A stretch of DNA of 64,000 nucleotides, taken from Dendrophyllia cribrosa (lineage: Eukaryota > Cnidaria > Anthozoa > Scleractinia > Dendrophylliidae). The notes under the pieces were generated by a model. The model saw only the letters and a list, made by a program, of their open reading frames with translations, was not told where the DNA came from and searched no databases. The position numbers were made by a program, and so were the translations under genes. Within the stretch, counting starts at the first letter, position 1. The number at the start of each line of letters is the position of its first letter. This document shows, piece after piece, positions 22,205 through 32,489 of this stretch. The DNA lies in the NCBI GenBank assembly GCA_024195265.1, contig JAJLRJ010000002.1:48015252-48079251 (forward strand), in the 5' to 3' direction.

Positions 22205-25200
22205 TCATGTTGTCATATTTACATGACCAACTGCTACAAAAGTATGGTCAACTGGAACCAAACAATTCATAATATTAGTTCTCAATATCAGTGTCACTTT
22301 TCCTTTATTTTTTGCTTCAGTCAAGCCACTGGAATCCTTGTTGGGTGACTCTACATCTACGTCCACAACATTCACTTGAGAATCACTGTTTTCATCATTT
22401 GGGGTGGATGTTGCTTGGGGTACTAAAGGGGGAGGTTGGGATGTAGTACTTCGTTTATCTTGCAGTGATTGTTGTTTTTCTGCTACAGCTGTGCGCGTTT
22501 TCAGTGACTGTCTCCATATCTCGCCTTTTGAACACTTGGATAATTTGGAATTGTAACTTAATTCCCTTCTTGATTTTCCTTTTCGGTGATCATGATGCTG
22601 ATGTGCTACTGGGCTGTATCGATTTTCACGCCTCTGGTTTGTGTGATAAGCTCTAATGGGTGAACTGAATGGAAACCGATAATCTGGACGACTAATCTGT
22701 AGTGCCTGTCTTTGAGTGGGTCTCATTCCATGGAAGTCACCCTGTGGTGCATTTACTGTTTGACCATTCCAAGGAGACCACTGAACAGGACTAGGTGTTC
22801 GGACACTTGAATGACTACCTACTGAACTTCTTGGACTAAAGATACTTCCAGTACTGTCAGCAAATCTTGGGTAAGGTCCAAATGCATTCCAGGAATCACT
22901 GTTAGCACCAGGGCTTCCCATTCTCAGCCCAGTAGGAGAGGGTGAAAGTTGGCTCATCAGTGAGGGAATTGGAGCTCTTTGAGGGTGATAACTTTGGACC
23001 TGCCTAACATGATATGGATAATATTGCGGACTGTTGCTGTTGAACACACTTGCACATGTATTTCCTGCAAATCAATCAATATCAGTCAATCATTCACTTG
23101 ACTAAAAAAAATCACCATATGGTCAGAGAAGTTGACTTCATGTGTTTCTTCAGATTACAAGTCTAGTAACTTTTGTTAAGTTTGACCTATCCTATTTGTG
23201 GACATTAGTTACGGTATCTTACTTCTTGTCTCATAACCAAACACTGTATTCTTATTTTACAGCCATTTTAATTCATGTTTTCCTTTCATTGTCTTGGATT
23301 ATGGTAATGTAACCAGGAAAAGAGATAATAAAAATTTTCCAGTAATCTGGTTTGAAAAGCCACAGGAATTATGTCAGAACATTCTGATGCAAAACGCCAC
23401 TTCATAAAATGAAAGGCATATGATAAAATCAACATCAATCAAATAACACTAAACATTTTTAATCTCTATAAGATGAAGTGAAAGACCTGTCTTTTGACGT
23501 ATGGTGTTGCGGTAGTCATTTATTAAAGCACACAGATCAGTTTCATCAGATGGTTGAATGTGTTTGCAAGCAGCAGCAAGAACTCTGAGATCATTATCAA
23601 GAGTTGGCCTATGCGAGTACTTCACTGGGTTGCATTGTTTTAGCCTATCCCTCATAAGTCTGAAGAAATTCCCCTGGCTCCTTTCCCTGCATAAAATATT
23701 AATAACAACAGAAGTATGGTCTTGTTATTACACTGAACATATGCATGTAACAAAAAAAGGGTGTACGCAAGTTTCAGGCAATAATTAGAAAAGAAGACAA
23801 GAAACATGAACAATCCTCTAATAATCACATTTACTTTTAGCCCCACCCCTGAGGTAGACTTCACAATCTTAAGGAAGTAAAAGGAAAAGTGTAAATCCAA
23901 AACATCTGTTTTCCTCAAGGCCAAGGGTGAACATAATAACCATAATAAGGATAACACTGTATATTTTATATATGGCTTCCAAAGAAATCAGAGATTCCCT
24001 GACTTTTAAAGTTCAAATTCCCCCAACTGGTCGCTTCCTCAAGCTGTCTTTTCCATCATTATTTTACCATATGCAAAACGTATCCTTTCAATTATCTTAC
24101 TTTGTGCACAGAACTTTTCTTGCCAAGAATTATTTTAGCATTTCATGGTGTCCAAACAATTTTTTTATTATTTCTTGTTTTCGTCAACAAACTGTTTCAA
24201 ATTTTTGCAAGCTTGTGCTCACAGTATGCATTATTTCTTGTTATAAAATGCTCAAGGAAATGCGCACGCTATCATTGGTTAAACCAAGTTCATTATAACT
24301 CGATAAAGCACGCGCGTGACGTAAGGTTCATTATAACCGTTTTTATTTTATAAAAGAAATAAAAAAACTTGTTCCTTGTGCATTGTTGAGTTATATAAGC
24401 ACTTGGGAATTTTTAAGAACACTCGAAAAGTGCGAAAAGCACTCGCCTTGGGCTCATGCTTCTCTGCACTTCTCTCGTGTTCTTAAAAATTCCCGCGTGC
24501 TTATATAACTCAATAATGCACTCGGCACGTTTTTTATTTCTTTAATAAAGCATGTACATTATGTAAAGAGTACATATGTTTTATGGTTATATAAAAACGT
24601 TTTTTTTTATTAATTCTATTGTGGGCATTTGTTTCAACATTTTACATAGTGACATAAAATACACATTTATGAAAAGAAATGAAAAGCTTCTTTGCAGAGC
24701 AGCCTTATTCAGTCAGTGACTTTACTGTTGGTGTTTTAGATTTGATTTAAATTACCTGACTCTTTTTCATTCTTTCCCAAAATATATATTCCTCAAGACT
24801 TTTTCCTGGCCTTGAAGGATTTACCTCACCACTTCCTTACTTTGAGTCACACCTATTTTAGAACTAAAATGAAGTGAAAAATAACAAACAATAATTTAAC
24901 ATACTTCAACATTTGAAAGGCTTCCTCCTCTTCCTCCTCTTCCTCCTTCTTCTTGCACAGTTTTTGTAATTCTTTCACCTCTGTTTCTTGCTTTCACAAA
25001 ACAGAAATAACAACAGTGAATTCAACTCCTTCATCACGTTTGTATTTATTAGCCAATAATAATTGGCTTTCCTCCTACCAGTTTGGGATTTTGAAATTGC
25101 TTAGTTTCATTTGAAATATTTATTTGCAATATAGAGTGTTTACTATCATTCCGATACTTAAAAAGTCCCTTGAACAGATATGTGTACTCAAACAAACAAA

Positions 25201-26684
25201 CAACATCCTTTATTTATACACGATAAAAGTTAAAGGTGGTGCTCATCAGAAATTTTCATAGCACCCACAAAAGGTAACAAAATTTTGTTTTGTGGGCATG
25301 ACTCAATTCATTTTGACCTAGCCTGAGTGGTACCAATAAAAATTATTCCAAAACAACAAATTACATGTAACTGGCATTGACAATTTTTGAAAAGATGATG
25401 CGGCTCATCCCCGATGTAATATCTCACAGCTGACATCACAATAGCAAAACAATACTGATGATGCAATCCAAAATGTGTAGTTCCAGAAAAAATCCATACC
25501 CACCCCATGGAAGGTCATTGGAAATTCCTAGGGGGAGGGGGGTCTTAAAAGCCAATATTGTAGAAGCAAAGTATGAAGCTAAACTGGAATTTCCTGGGGG
25601 GACGGGGGGGTGCTAAACAAAAAACCTTCCGTGGGGGGAGTATGGATATTTTCTGGAACTGCACAATCTAAATAAGAATAGGATGAAAAAAAAGAAAATC
25701 ATAAATTATATTACACCGGGGATGACCCGATGATGCACAAAAAGGTGACCGCACAAAAATGCCCCTATAAAGGCTACCATGACAACTCTAAACAGCAGTC
25801 ATTTTGGATTTTAGCACCTAAAAGGTACAACGAGCACCCCCGTTGTTTTTTATACGAGAGTCCCCCAGGGGTGTCCAACTTGAACCTATGCAGGAGAATC
25901 AAAAGCATTTTAACTGCAAACATTGATCTGGGGAGTTAAAAAAAATAAGCTACATTTTTTTTACACGAATATCGTACCTCTTGAATCTTGGCTTTGTGGT
26001 CTTTGTGTAAATTTAACACTCCACAATCAAAGTACGACTGGCAAGCTGGCAAAGTACAAGGTTTGTTTACCCTGTGCCCTCTCACGTGGCAATTCGAACA
26101 CACCACTGATCGACTACTGCCAATCGGTTCTCGTTCAGGAACCCTTTCTTTAAGGCTTACCAGTTTTGCCCGTGCAATGTCCAACTTGTAACGCAATGCT
26201 TCTTTGTCTTCGGTAATCCTCTTGATTGACTTCTCCACTCCCCTTCCTTCCCCACACTCACGATCATCTCGTTGCACAACTTTAAAAGATCCTGATACTG
26301 TTGTAGCGGAGATAGGAGAGCGATTTATCATTAAAAGTGGTGTCGTGGCCTTGGTCGATCCGCTGTTTTGGATAGCAGTGTGGATAGTGACTTCTTTAAT
26401 TTCCAAAGAGTAGTCACTTGAATCGTCGCACGTGTCCTCCGCAACATTTTCCGATTCTACTGTCTTCACACAGGACTGCAGCATTAATGATTCTTCTTGT
26501 TCGAAGAAACGGGAATGCCCCGTCGGCAAAATTTGTAATTCTGCGGTAGAAGATCGCCAACTTCGCTATCTAAAACATGACGAACATTAGCAAGTCTAGA
26601 GCCGAGAAAGCTTCGGGGCCTCTCGATATAACATAGGATAGATCCATCGATACTTCTTACTTCGACGAATATCGAACTTTCCAT
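22205..26684 (-). CDS. Transposon accessory protein, zinc-knuckle and coiled coil
   Basis: A spliced gene running toward the transposase, starting about 150 bp inside the right terminus. Exons by splice sites and phase: 26684-25978, 24990-24905, 23686-23487 and 23064-22205. All junctions keep frame and give about 617 residues once a one-base frameshift near 26491-26500 (codons after SSNK) is allowed for. Residues 1-65 (MESSIFVEVRSIDG onward) look like a small beta-grasp-type domain, which is only a guess. Residues about 150-182 are a predicted coiled coil. Residues about 196-231 hold C-x2-C-x4-H-x5-C-x4-C-x5-C and later His, a zinc-knuckle-like segment. Exon 2 is Lys/Glu rich. The last exon is Ser/Pro/Gln rich and probably disordered. 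The function is unknown. Its place suggests a DNA- or protein-binding partner of the transposase. The frameshift may be a real mutation or an assembly error. The donors at 23486 and 25977 are non-optimal, so the exact ends are provisional. Confidence 0.6.
24352..24544. mobile_element. Foldback MITE in accessory-gene intron
   Basis: Inverted arms pair AAAGAAATAAAAAAAC with GTTTTTTATTTCTTT. They also pair TGCATTGTTGAGTTATATAA with TTATATAACTCAATAATGCA, and GGGAATTTTTAAGAACAC with GTGTTCTTAAAAATTCCC. The loop contains an AAGTGC-rich stretch. It lies in the intron between exons 2 and 3 of the accessory gene. Confidence 0.75.
25479..25659. mobile_element. MITE with AGTTCCAGAAAA termini
   Basis: The left arm AGTTCCAGAAAAAATCCAT, then ACCC and ATGGAAGG blocks, is mirrored at the right by CCTTCC, GGGGAGT and ATGGATATTTTCTGGAACT. 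It is 181 bp, with G-rich internal direct repeats. No clear target duplication was found. It lies in the first intron of the accessory gene. Confidence 0.65.
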
Positions 26685-26809
26685 CTTCGATCCGTACCTC
26701 TACATCTTGATTTCTAAATTTCAACGAAATCTCCGATATTCCAATGTGATCTCCGTTGCGTCACTCTAAGTAGCGCGCTTATTGAAAGACTCGGATCACA
26801 TGTTCAAGA

Positions 26810-26838
26810 TACTGGTCACGCGTGACGGAGCACCGCTG
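26810..26838 (-). repeat. Right terminal inverted repeat of the 8.9-kb transposon
   Basis: The perfect inverse of 17953-17981, including the GTCACGCGTGAC palindrome, followed by the TA duplication at 26839-26840. Confidence 0.92.
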
Positions 26839-27474
26839 TAATACCAAACGGTTTTTCGTCTTTTCTTTTAAGCGAACCAATCCACATTCCTTCTGTTTTA
26901 GAGCTATTTATCTCCAACCCACTGAAGTTCTTAAATACTTCTAGTTCTTCAAATAACCTTTTTGCAGAATTTTCATCAGACAGGGTTGCTGTGGTATCGT
27001 CTGCGTATTGCAATAGCTTGGCTTCATGATTTCCTATTTTAATTCCTTTGATATCAACATTTTGACGAATAGAGGTTGCCAAGCTTTCAACAGCTAAGAT
27101 AAAGAGGTAGGGGGACAAGGGATCACCCTGCCTCACACCACGTTCTAAAGTAAAATAGTCTGATGCCATTCCATTATTTATTACACAGCTTTGAATATTT
27201 GTATAAAACATTTTGACCCAATTTATAAAATTAGGGCCAAAATTAAAGGCCTCGAGGCAACTGAAAAGATAATGCCATTCTAAAGAGTCGAAAGCTTTTT
27301 TAAAGTCAATGAAAATCAAGATACCTGGAATATTCTTTCTTTCTGTCTGTAAATTCCATTATATCGAAAATTGATCGAATAGTCTCACCAATATAGCGAT
27401 CTTCAACATAACCTGTTTGATTATAATGTATGATATTCGGTAGAACTTTCTTTAATCTTAAAGCTATCACTTTT
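26839..27474 (-). pseudogene. LINE reverse transcriptase, palm region (5' piece)
   Basis: This is the upstream part of the retrotransposon cut by the 8.9-kb element. In element orientation it shows FIDFKKAFDSLEW (palm motif A), RQGDPLSPYLFILAVE (fingers/palm motif B) and YADDTT (catalytic YxDD box, motif C), then SGLEINSSKTEGMWIGS, ending KPFGI at the junction. Upstream of about 27319 the frame shifts: a 4-nt duplication (AAAG-type) near 27340 separates an earlier segment (KVIALRLKKVLP ... TDRK) that belongs to the same protein. The copy is 5' truncated at about 27474, where another repeat begins. It was probably inactive before the DNA transposon landed. Confidence 0.88.
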
Positions 27475-27475
27475 G

Positions 27476-28044
27476 AGGGGGGCACAATGTGCCCGCGCTA
27501 AATTTCGACATTCATAACTTCTTTAATATGTATTCAAACGCCATCAAACTTTGTGACTTTTCCTAAAATTTATCTGGCAACAATTTCATATGACAATTTT
27601 TTGATCACGTAACTTGACGTTTCCATGGCAACAATATTTTGACAGCCATGTTTTTGAAAATTTGCATATTTATACCTTTGAATGAAGAAAAACAATGTTT
27701 ATTGGTATAACTTTTGTATTTTTACGTCATTTAGCGTTTATTTATTGGTTTTAATTAATTTTGCGTCAATTTGGACGGTTTTTAAAACGGTTTTTTAGAA
27801 ATCCAAGATGGCGGATCCAAGATGGCGGCCGTATAACTAATTACCTAATAACTACGTCATACGACGTCATCGTTCCATTGTGCGGACCGCAAAGGAGACA
27901 GTTTTGGACGTACTATGTACCCTCCAGGTTTCATTGTCATAGTCTTAATGTTCTTGAAGTTACGAAGGACGGGGGGGGGGCACAACAGTGCCCCCACCCC
28001 CCAGGCTCAGGAACTCAAAAAAAGCCCAGGCCGAATAGGGTTAA
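27476..28044. repeat. Interspersed repeat with tandem YY1-like motifs
   Basis: Starts GGGGGGCACAATGTGCCC and ends AGGCCGAATAGGGTTAA. Near 27798-27830 it carries AATCCAAGATGGCGG twice in tandem, matching the YY1 consensus CAAGATGGCGGC. A nearly identical inverted copy of its last part is at 59808-60064, and a diverged copy is near 42590-42805. No protein is seen. It is probably a non-autonomous DNA element or a solo fragment. Confidence 0.75.
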
Positions 28045-28324
28045 CAAACGGCTAAGTGTAGACTACCCGTTCAAAACATATAGAATAAGCAAATGGCATT
28101 TAAAACATCAGGTAAGAGTCGTGCAGACCTGCCACCCCCATATTACATACAATTACTTGATTTTATGAGCCACAATGGCGATGTTTCTCGGTCGAAATTA
28201 GAAATCGCAATGCTAATGTAACTTTGAGCAAATTCCATCAACCAATAAAAATACAGGATTAACCACAGGAATGCATACATTAGTGTTATAAGTATTATTT
28301 AAGGACACCACGTGACCAGCCGAT

Positions 28325-28386
28325 GTCGGGGTCTTTTCCCTTTTCCCGCCGCCCCTCTCTCGAAGGGAAAAGCCCTGGGAACGAGG
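28325..28386. mobile_element. CCTCGTTCCCAGGG-family MITE, short copy
   Basis: On the minus strand this reads CCTCGTTCCCAGGGCTTTTC, then TCGAGAGAGGGGCGG, then GGGAAAAG near the end, an imperfect inverted repeat related to the micro-MITEs at 7379 and 12223 and the half copy at 15509-15549. Confidence 0.6.
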
Positions 28387-28392
28387 TTGGTA

Positions 28393-28560
28393 AATAGACC
28401 ATTTTCGTATTCTCGGCATTGAACTGGTACTAGCTTGCAGTCGAGGCTCATGCGGGGGAATCTTTTCACATGCAAATATTTTTAATGATATTCCCCCGCA
28501 TTAGTCTCCATTGCAAGCTAGTACCAGTTCAATACCGAGAGAATACGAATATGGTCTATT
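28393..28560. mobile_element. 168-bp foldback MITE (AATAGACC, TATTCTCGG type)
   Basis: A nearly perfect palindrome. The arms contain TTCGTATTCTCGG, TTGAACTGGTACTAGCTTGC, GAGGCTCATGCGGGGGAAT and their inverses around an AAATATTTTTAA loop. Related copies lie at 46047-46205 and 48772-48937. Confidence 0.85.
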
Positions 28561-28834
28561 GCCCAGCCTCACGGCCCCAGCCTGCTTTTTCAATTGAGCG
28601 TTAGATTATTAAAAGGAGTCGCGCGTGCACCTCGCGAGTGAGTTCTCGAAGGTGTGAAAAATTACTCTTGGCTCAAAAGCATGGGATCAGAATACCATCC
28701 TCCGTTTGAGTGGCGTTTTACTGTTAGGATCTTGAGATGAATTACAGGTTTATTGTAGCAGTTGGAATTTGTTCCAATAGTGCAGTTTTTAAGAGTCATT
28801 TTGGTCCATATGGTTCAATAAAGTCTAAAGTGGT

Positions 28835-29260
28835 GAAGGCGCGGTGGTCTAGTGGTTAGCGCGTCAGACTTTCCACCTGAAGGTCGGCGTTTCGAGCCTG
28901 GTCTCTGCCGTCTTGTTGTTTCCTTCGGACAAGAAATTTTACGCCACACTGTCTCTCTCTACCCAGGTGTATAAATGGGTGCCGGCGACAAAATGCTGGG
29001 GTAACCCTGCGATGGACTAGCATCGCATCCAGTGGGGAGTAGCAATATTCCTAGTGGCTTTCAGAAACCGGGTGAAGCTCCGGCCGTGTGGGCCATCCGC
29101 AGCATCCGTGGCTCGTGTGCGACTTTACCTTAGATGTCAATTGATCGCTCACTCGGTCGATCGCCGATCGCGTATTTGCTCGCCCAGTCGACTATCCAGA
29201 GAGGACTGCTAGCAGTCTAGGTGTGATGGTTTTTCGTCATTCGGAGCTGCATAAAAATAT
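28835..29260 (+). mobile_element. tRNA-derived SINE
   Basis: The head has an A-box-like TGGTCTAGTGG (28845-28855) and a B-box-like GCGTTTCGAGCC (28887-28898), at normal tRNA promoter spacing. The body contains CCTGCGATGGACTAGCATCG and CCCAGGTGTATAAATGGG, motifs found in SINE families with conserved central domains. It does not fold as a mature tRNA: the anticodon arm runs into AGACTTTCCACCTGA, and no acceptor stem closes. The exact 3' end and target duplication were not found. Confidence 0.7.
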
Positions 29261-29771
29261 TAAGACAACTTTTTTGGTTTCCTGCCGTAGAGAATGAAAA
29301 AAACAAGGCATACAAAATCGCCGGCGGCAACCGCCACAGGCACTAAAAAAAGCGATCTCGCATTGACGGAAAGACGAAAAACCACCACGCATGGCCTATG
29401 TAACACTTATTTTAATTTTCTTGAAACATCAATATGGCGAAAAAAATATCGTTTTAAACGCCCACATTCACGTAGTAAACCAGTTATACCGGTATAATAT
29501 AGAATTCCGCAAGGAAGTGGGAATTAGTCAGTCGCCTCCTCCTCCTTAAAGTGCCTATGAAATGAAATTTATTTTTTGATGTATCGAAAGTTTCACCTTT
29601 TTAGACCTTGGAATAAAAGGTTTAAAGTGTCAGGGACGATGCGAAATGCTTTTTTTATGGTCTCAAAGTTAGGTTGTTGGCGCTAAAAAGTGGCTCCAAT
29701 TTGTGCGCGGCCAAAACCAGTGTCATATTACACTGTGACGTAAATAGTTGTACAAACTGCTGCGGGAATAT

Positions 29772-30830
29772 AACAACAACAACAACAATTTATTGAGGTA
29801 TTTCCATTTCTATACATGGCATTACCTTATATAAATTATATAATTATGTAAATTTCTAATACAGTTTCACTTGTTATATAACTTTTTATATCTAGAGTTC
29901 ATGATTTCATAGACAAAAGCAGCAACTGATCTACAAATAAATGGGTCGATGCTATTAAAGAGGAACAAAATTTTTGAACTAATATCTAATTGTTTAAAAA
30001 ATTGGTATTTTGCAGTGATTTCATCAAAAAATTTGATTCGAAAGCTATCATAAAAAGTGCAAGAGAATAGAACGTGAGATTCGTTTTCAACATCATTAAC
30101 CTGGCACAAATTGCAAATTCTTAAATTTTCAGGAGTTTTTGGTACAGTATGTCTTCCAGTTTCAATGCGGAGTTGATGATTTCCTAAGCGAAATTTATTT
30201 ATAGCGGTTCTATGGAGGGGATTTATAATAGCATCTAGAAAAACAGTTTGTTTAGTGTCTGTTTTAAAAGAGTTGTAAAAGCACAGTTTTCTGTTTGAGT
30301 TAAGAAGTGAGAGTTGATGGTTAATTAATGCTTTGCGTATATTTTGATTGACGTGGTTAATAAACGCTTTACAGTTGTTGTCATTTAAAACCATGGAACT
30401 AGAAATATACTTTTTGCATAGCATTTTAATTTTCTGTGACAATCCTGGCTGGTTTTTGTCAGCCATTTCTTTAGAGATCTGCAAACATTGTTTTGCAATG
30501 TTATTTTCTGGTAAAGTTTGTAAATGTATCCAGAATTTGAGAATGGAAGTGTCGATATTCAATTTCAAGGATAATCTTCCGAGTTCATTTCTAGCTGCAA
30601 CGTTTGGGCATTGTTTATTTACTCCTAAGGATTGCTTACAGAGGAAAATATGCGTTTTTTCTATTTCATCTTTTTCCCAAGTACTAATGTCATCTTTATC
30701 ATAGATTCCCCATACCTCAGACCCGTAGAGAAGAATTGGCAAAAAGAGTGAATTAAAAAGTTTATTAGTCATATTAAGTGGAACTTTGGAGAAATCTAGA
30801 ATATAGAGAACAAGAGAGCTGACAAGAGAC
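29772..30830 (-). mobile_element. 5'-truncated LINE tail inside the Mutator-like element
   Basis: In element orientation this begins near 30830 with no 5' part, runs through coding sequence (30772-29867) and a short 3' untranslated region, and ends in a (TTG)n simple tail (plus-strand ACAACAACAACAA, 29772-29789). Tail-anchored 5' truncation is typical of target-primed LINE insertion. Confidence 0.75.
29867..30772 (-). pseudogene. LINE reverse transcriptase C-terminus
   Basis: About 301 residues open to the stop. LPILLYGSEVWG matches the block after the reverse transcriptase palm in many LINEs. FRLGNHQLRIETGRH and CNLCQVNDVENESHVLFSC (C-x2-C ... H-x4-C) are the usual C-terminal zinc-bearing tail. 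The polymerase core and endonuclease are absent, so this is a dead fragment. Clade is uncertain. It is clearly a different family from the LINE at 16232-27474. Confidence 0.8.
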
Positions 30831-32489
30831 GTCGCTAGAGGTGGACCAATATTATGTGGCGAGCGGCCTCAAACATACGAGATATTAGAATTCTTCGATA
30901 ACAGAGGGTGTAACAAAGCTTTATTTCGCTCCAGAGGAAAATAGGCCGGCGAAACACACGAAATTTGTTCGTCGACATCGGAAAGGGTACGTCAAGCGAT
31001 GTTGTTTTCAATGAAAGCGCTTATTGTTAAGATTAATATTATTTTGCAAAAGAAAATAACATTCCGGCCGGTGTGGCCGTTTAATCAAGCATAATTTTTC
31101 CAATCCATATCCTGTTTGGAAGTTCCTTCAAGCCTCGGCTTGACTGGATAGCCGTCGAAGTCAGTGAGGCCTACAAAAATATACTGACTCGATCGGCACT
31201 GACTGGCGAGTAATATAAATGTTTATACGGTATTCCGAATTATAAAATTCAAAGTGCAGCGACGCAAGTGTTCACTGGAAGGCGTCTATTCTACGGAACA
31301 TCTATCAAACATTTACACGTACAAATGCGTAAGACTATTCGAAACAAAATACATCGCTGAATCATTGCGTGTTCGATCAGATCAATTTTTATACAATGAA
31401 ATATAAATCAGACATAAATGTAAACACGATACTTTGAACTCACTTACAAGCCGCCAAGTGGTTAAAATTTCCAGAAACGATCAATCGCTGGCAAGACACT
31501 GAACTAAGAAGCATAATTATTACGTATATACTTGAGTTCAAACATTTTGAATAAAAAAATAAAAAAATACGCTATCAAGGCACCTTGCCGCTAAAAATAC
31601 ACCATTCACATTCAATTCAGCAAGCCGCCTGAAAAACACCACCTCGGATATGCATAACATATCAGTATAATTTAGAAACTTTCAACTAGCAAGCCGCCAA
31701 GACATATCCTTCGCATTGAAAAAAGAACTTTAAGTAGACGAGCGAATTGCCAAGCCGATAAAATAAGTTCATAACCTCCACGCGCGATCAATGAACTTCA
31801 GAGAAGACCGGCCGAGTCGCTTATGCGCTAATATCATGATTGTTTGTACTACAAATATATCGTTCGCGTTCGATAAACGCTAGTCAACGAGCCACTAAAA
31901 AGAAATAACAAAAACGCCTCTGCGTTCAATAAGCTTACAACTTAACTGGCGAACCACTGAGACGCTGTGCTACTGAAATGTATACCTTTCACGTTCAATA
32001 ATCTAAATGATCAAACTCCGTCTTCTTCATGTTCACTTCCTTCGCTCAAGCGGCACAGTCGGTTCGTCTCGCTACGGCAAAACTACAGTGGACACGATCA
32101 TTTCAGTTGATCAAGAGTGATCCGAAACTGATCCTTTTCACCTTCAGAGGACTGTAAAAAAACAAATTAGGCGCTGCCTGACATTTGTACAGCCAAAAAC
32201 GTTGGCAAAATGACCATCACGCTAAAGGATTCCAAGGGAATTATAGCGTAAACAAACCAATGTGTCATACTATTTACGTAATTTACGTCATCACGCACGC
32301 CCACTCGCCCCCAGGCTCTCCAAAAATTAGAGCCACTTTTCAACCGAAGTGACGCATTTTCGAGGGGCTAAAAAACCGATTTTCTTTCTTTTCCTCGGGA
32401 AATGATTATTGTTTTCGTTCTTTGGACATAATAAACTAATGAAAAACGAAGAAAAAAAATTCATTTCATAGGCACTTTAATCCTCCTCC

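Larger units (their letters stand above)
17953..26838 (+). mobile_element. 8.9-kb Tc1/mariner-like transposon with accessory gene
   Basis: Perfect 29-bp terminal inverted repeats begin CAGCGGTGCTCCGTCACGCG and end ...CCAGTA, at 17953-17981 and 26810-26838. They are flanked by TA on both sides (17951-17952 and 26839-26840). The host site is a LINE reverse transcriptase frame that rejoins exactly when the element and one TA are removed, which proves the boundaries. Inside are a Tc1-type DDE transposase (plus strand, left end) and a convergent multi-exon accessory gene (minus strand, right end). Also inside are one hAT-like MITE, several foldback MITEs and two small elements with sibling termini. 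Typical Tc1/mariner elements are 1-2 kb with a single gene, so the size and second gene are unusual. Confidence 0.88.
29546..32480. mobile_element. 2.9-kb Mutator-like non-autonomous element
   Basis: Both ends start TTAAAGTGCCTATG (inverted, 21 bp perfect). Similarity continues inward imperfectly for about 200 bp, including AAAAGTGGCTC-AATTT and GACGTAAATAGT blocks in matching order. The flanks carry a perfect 9-bp direct repeat TCCTCCTCC (29537-29545 and 32481-32489). A 9-bp duplication with long terminal repeats is typical of Mutator/MULE elements. No transposase lies inside. The only coding remnant is a LINE tail. One caution: the duplicated motif is repetitive, so part of the flank match could be chance. 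Confidence 0.7.

Noticed and set aside
17951..26841. 3-bp Harbinger-type target duplication for the 8.9-kb element
   Set aside because: The flanks share only TA. The third base differs on the two sides, and rejoining the LINE frame requires exactly TA.
28835..28910. Functional tRNA gene
   Set aside because: A- and B-box are present but the cloverleaf does not close and SINE body sequence follows.
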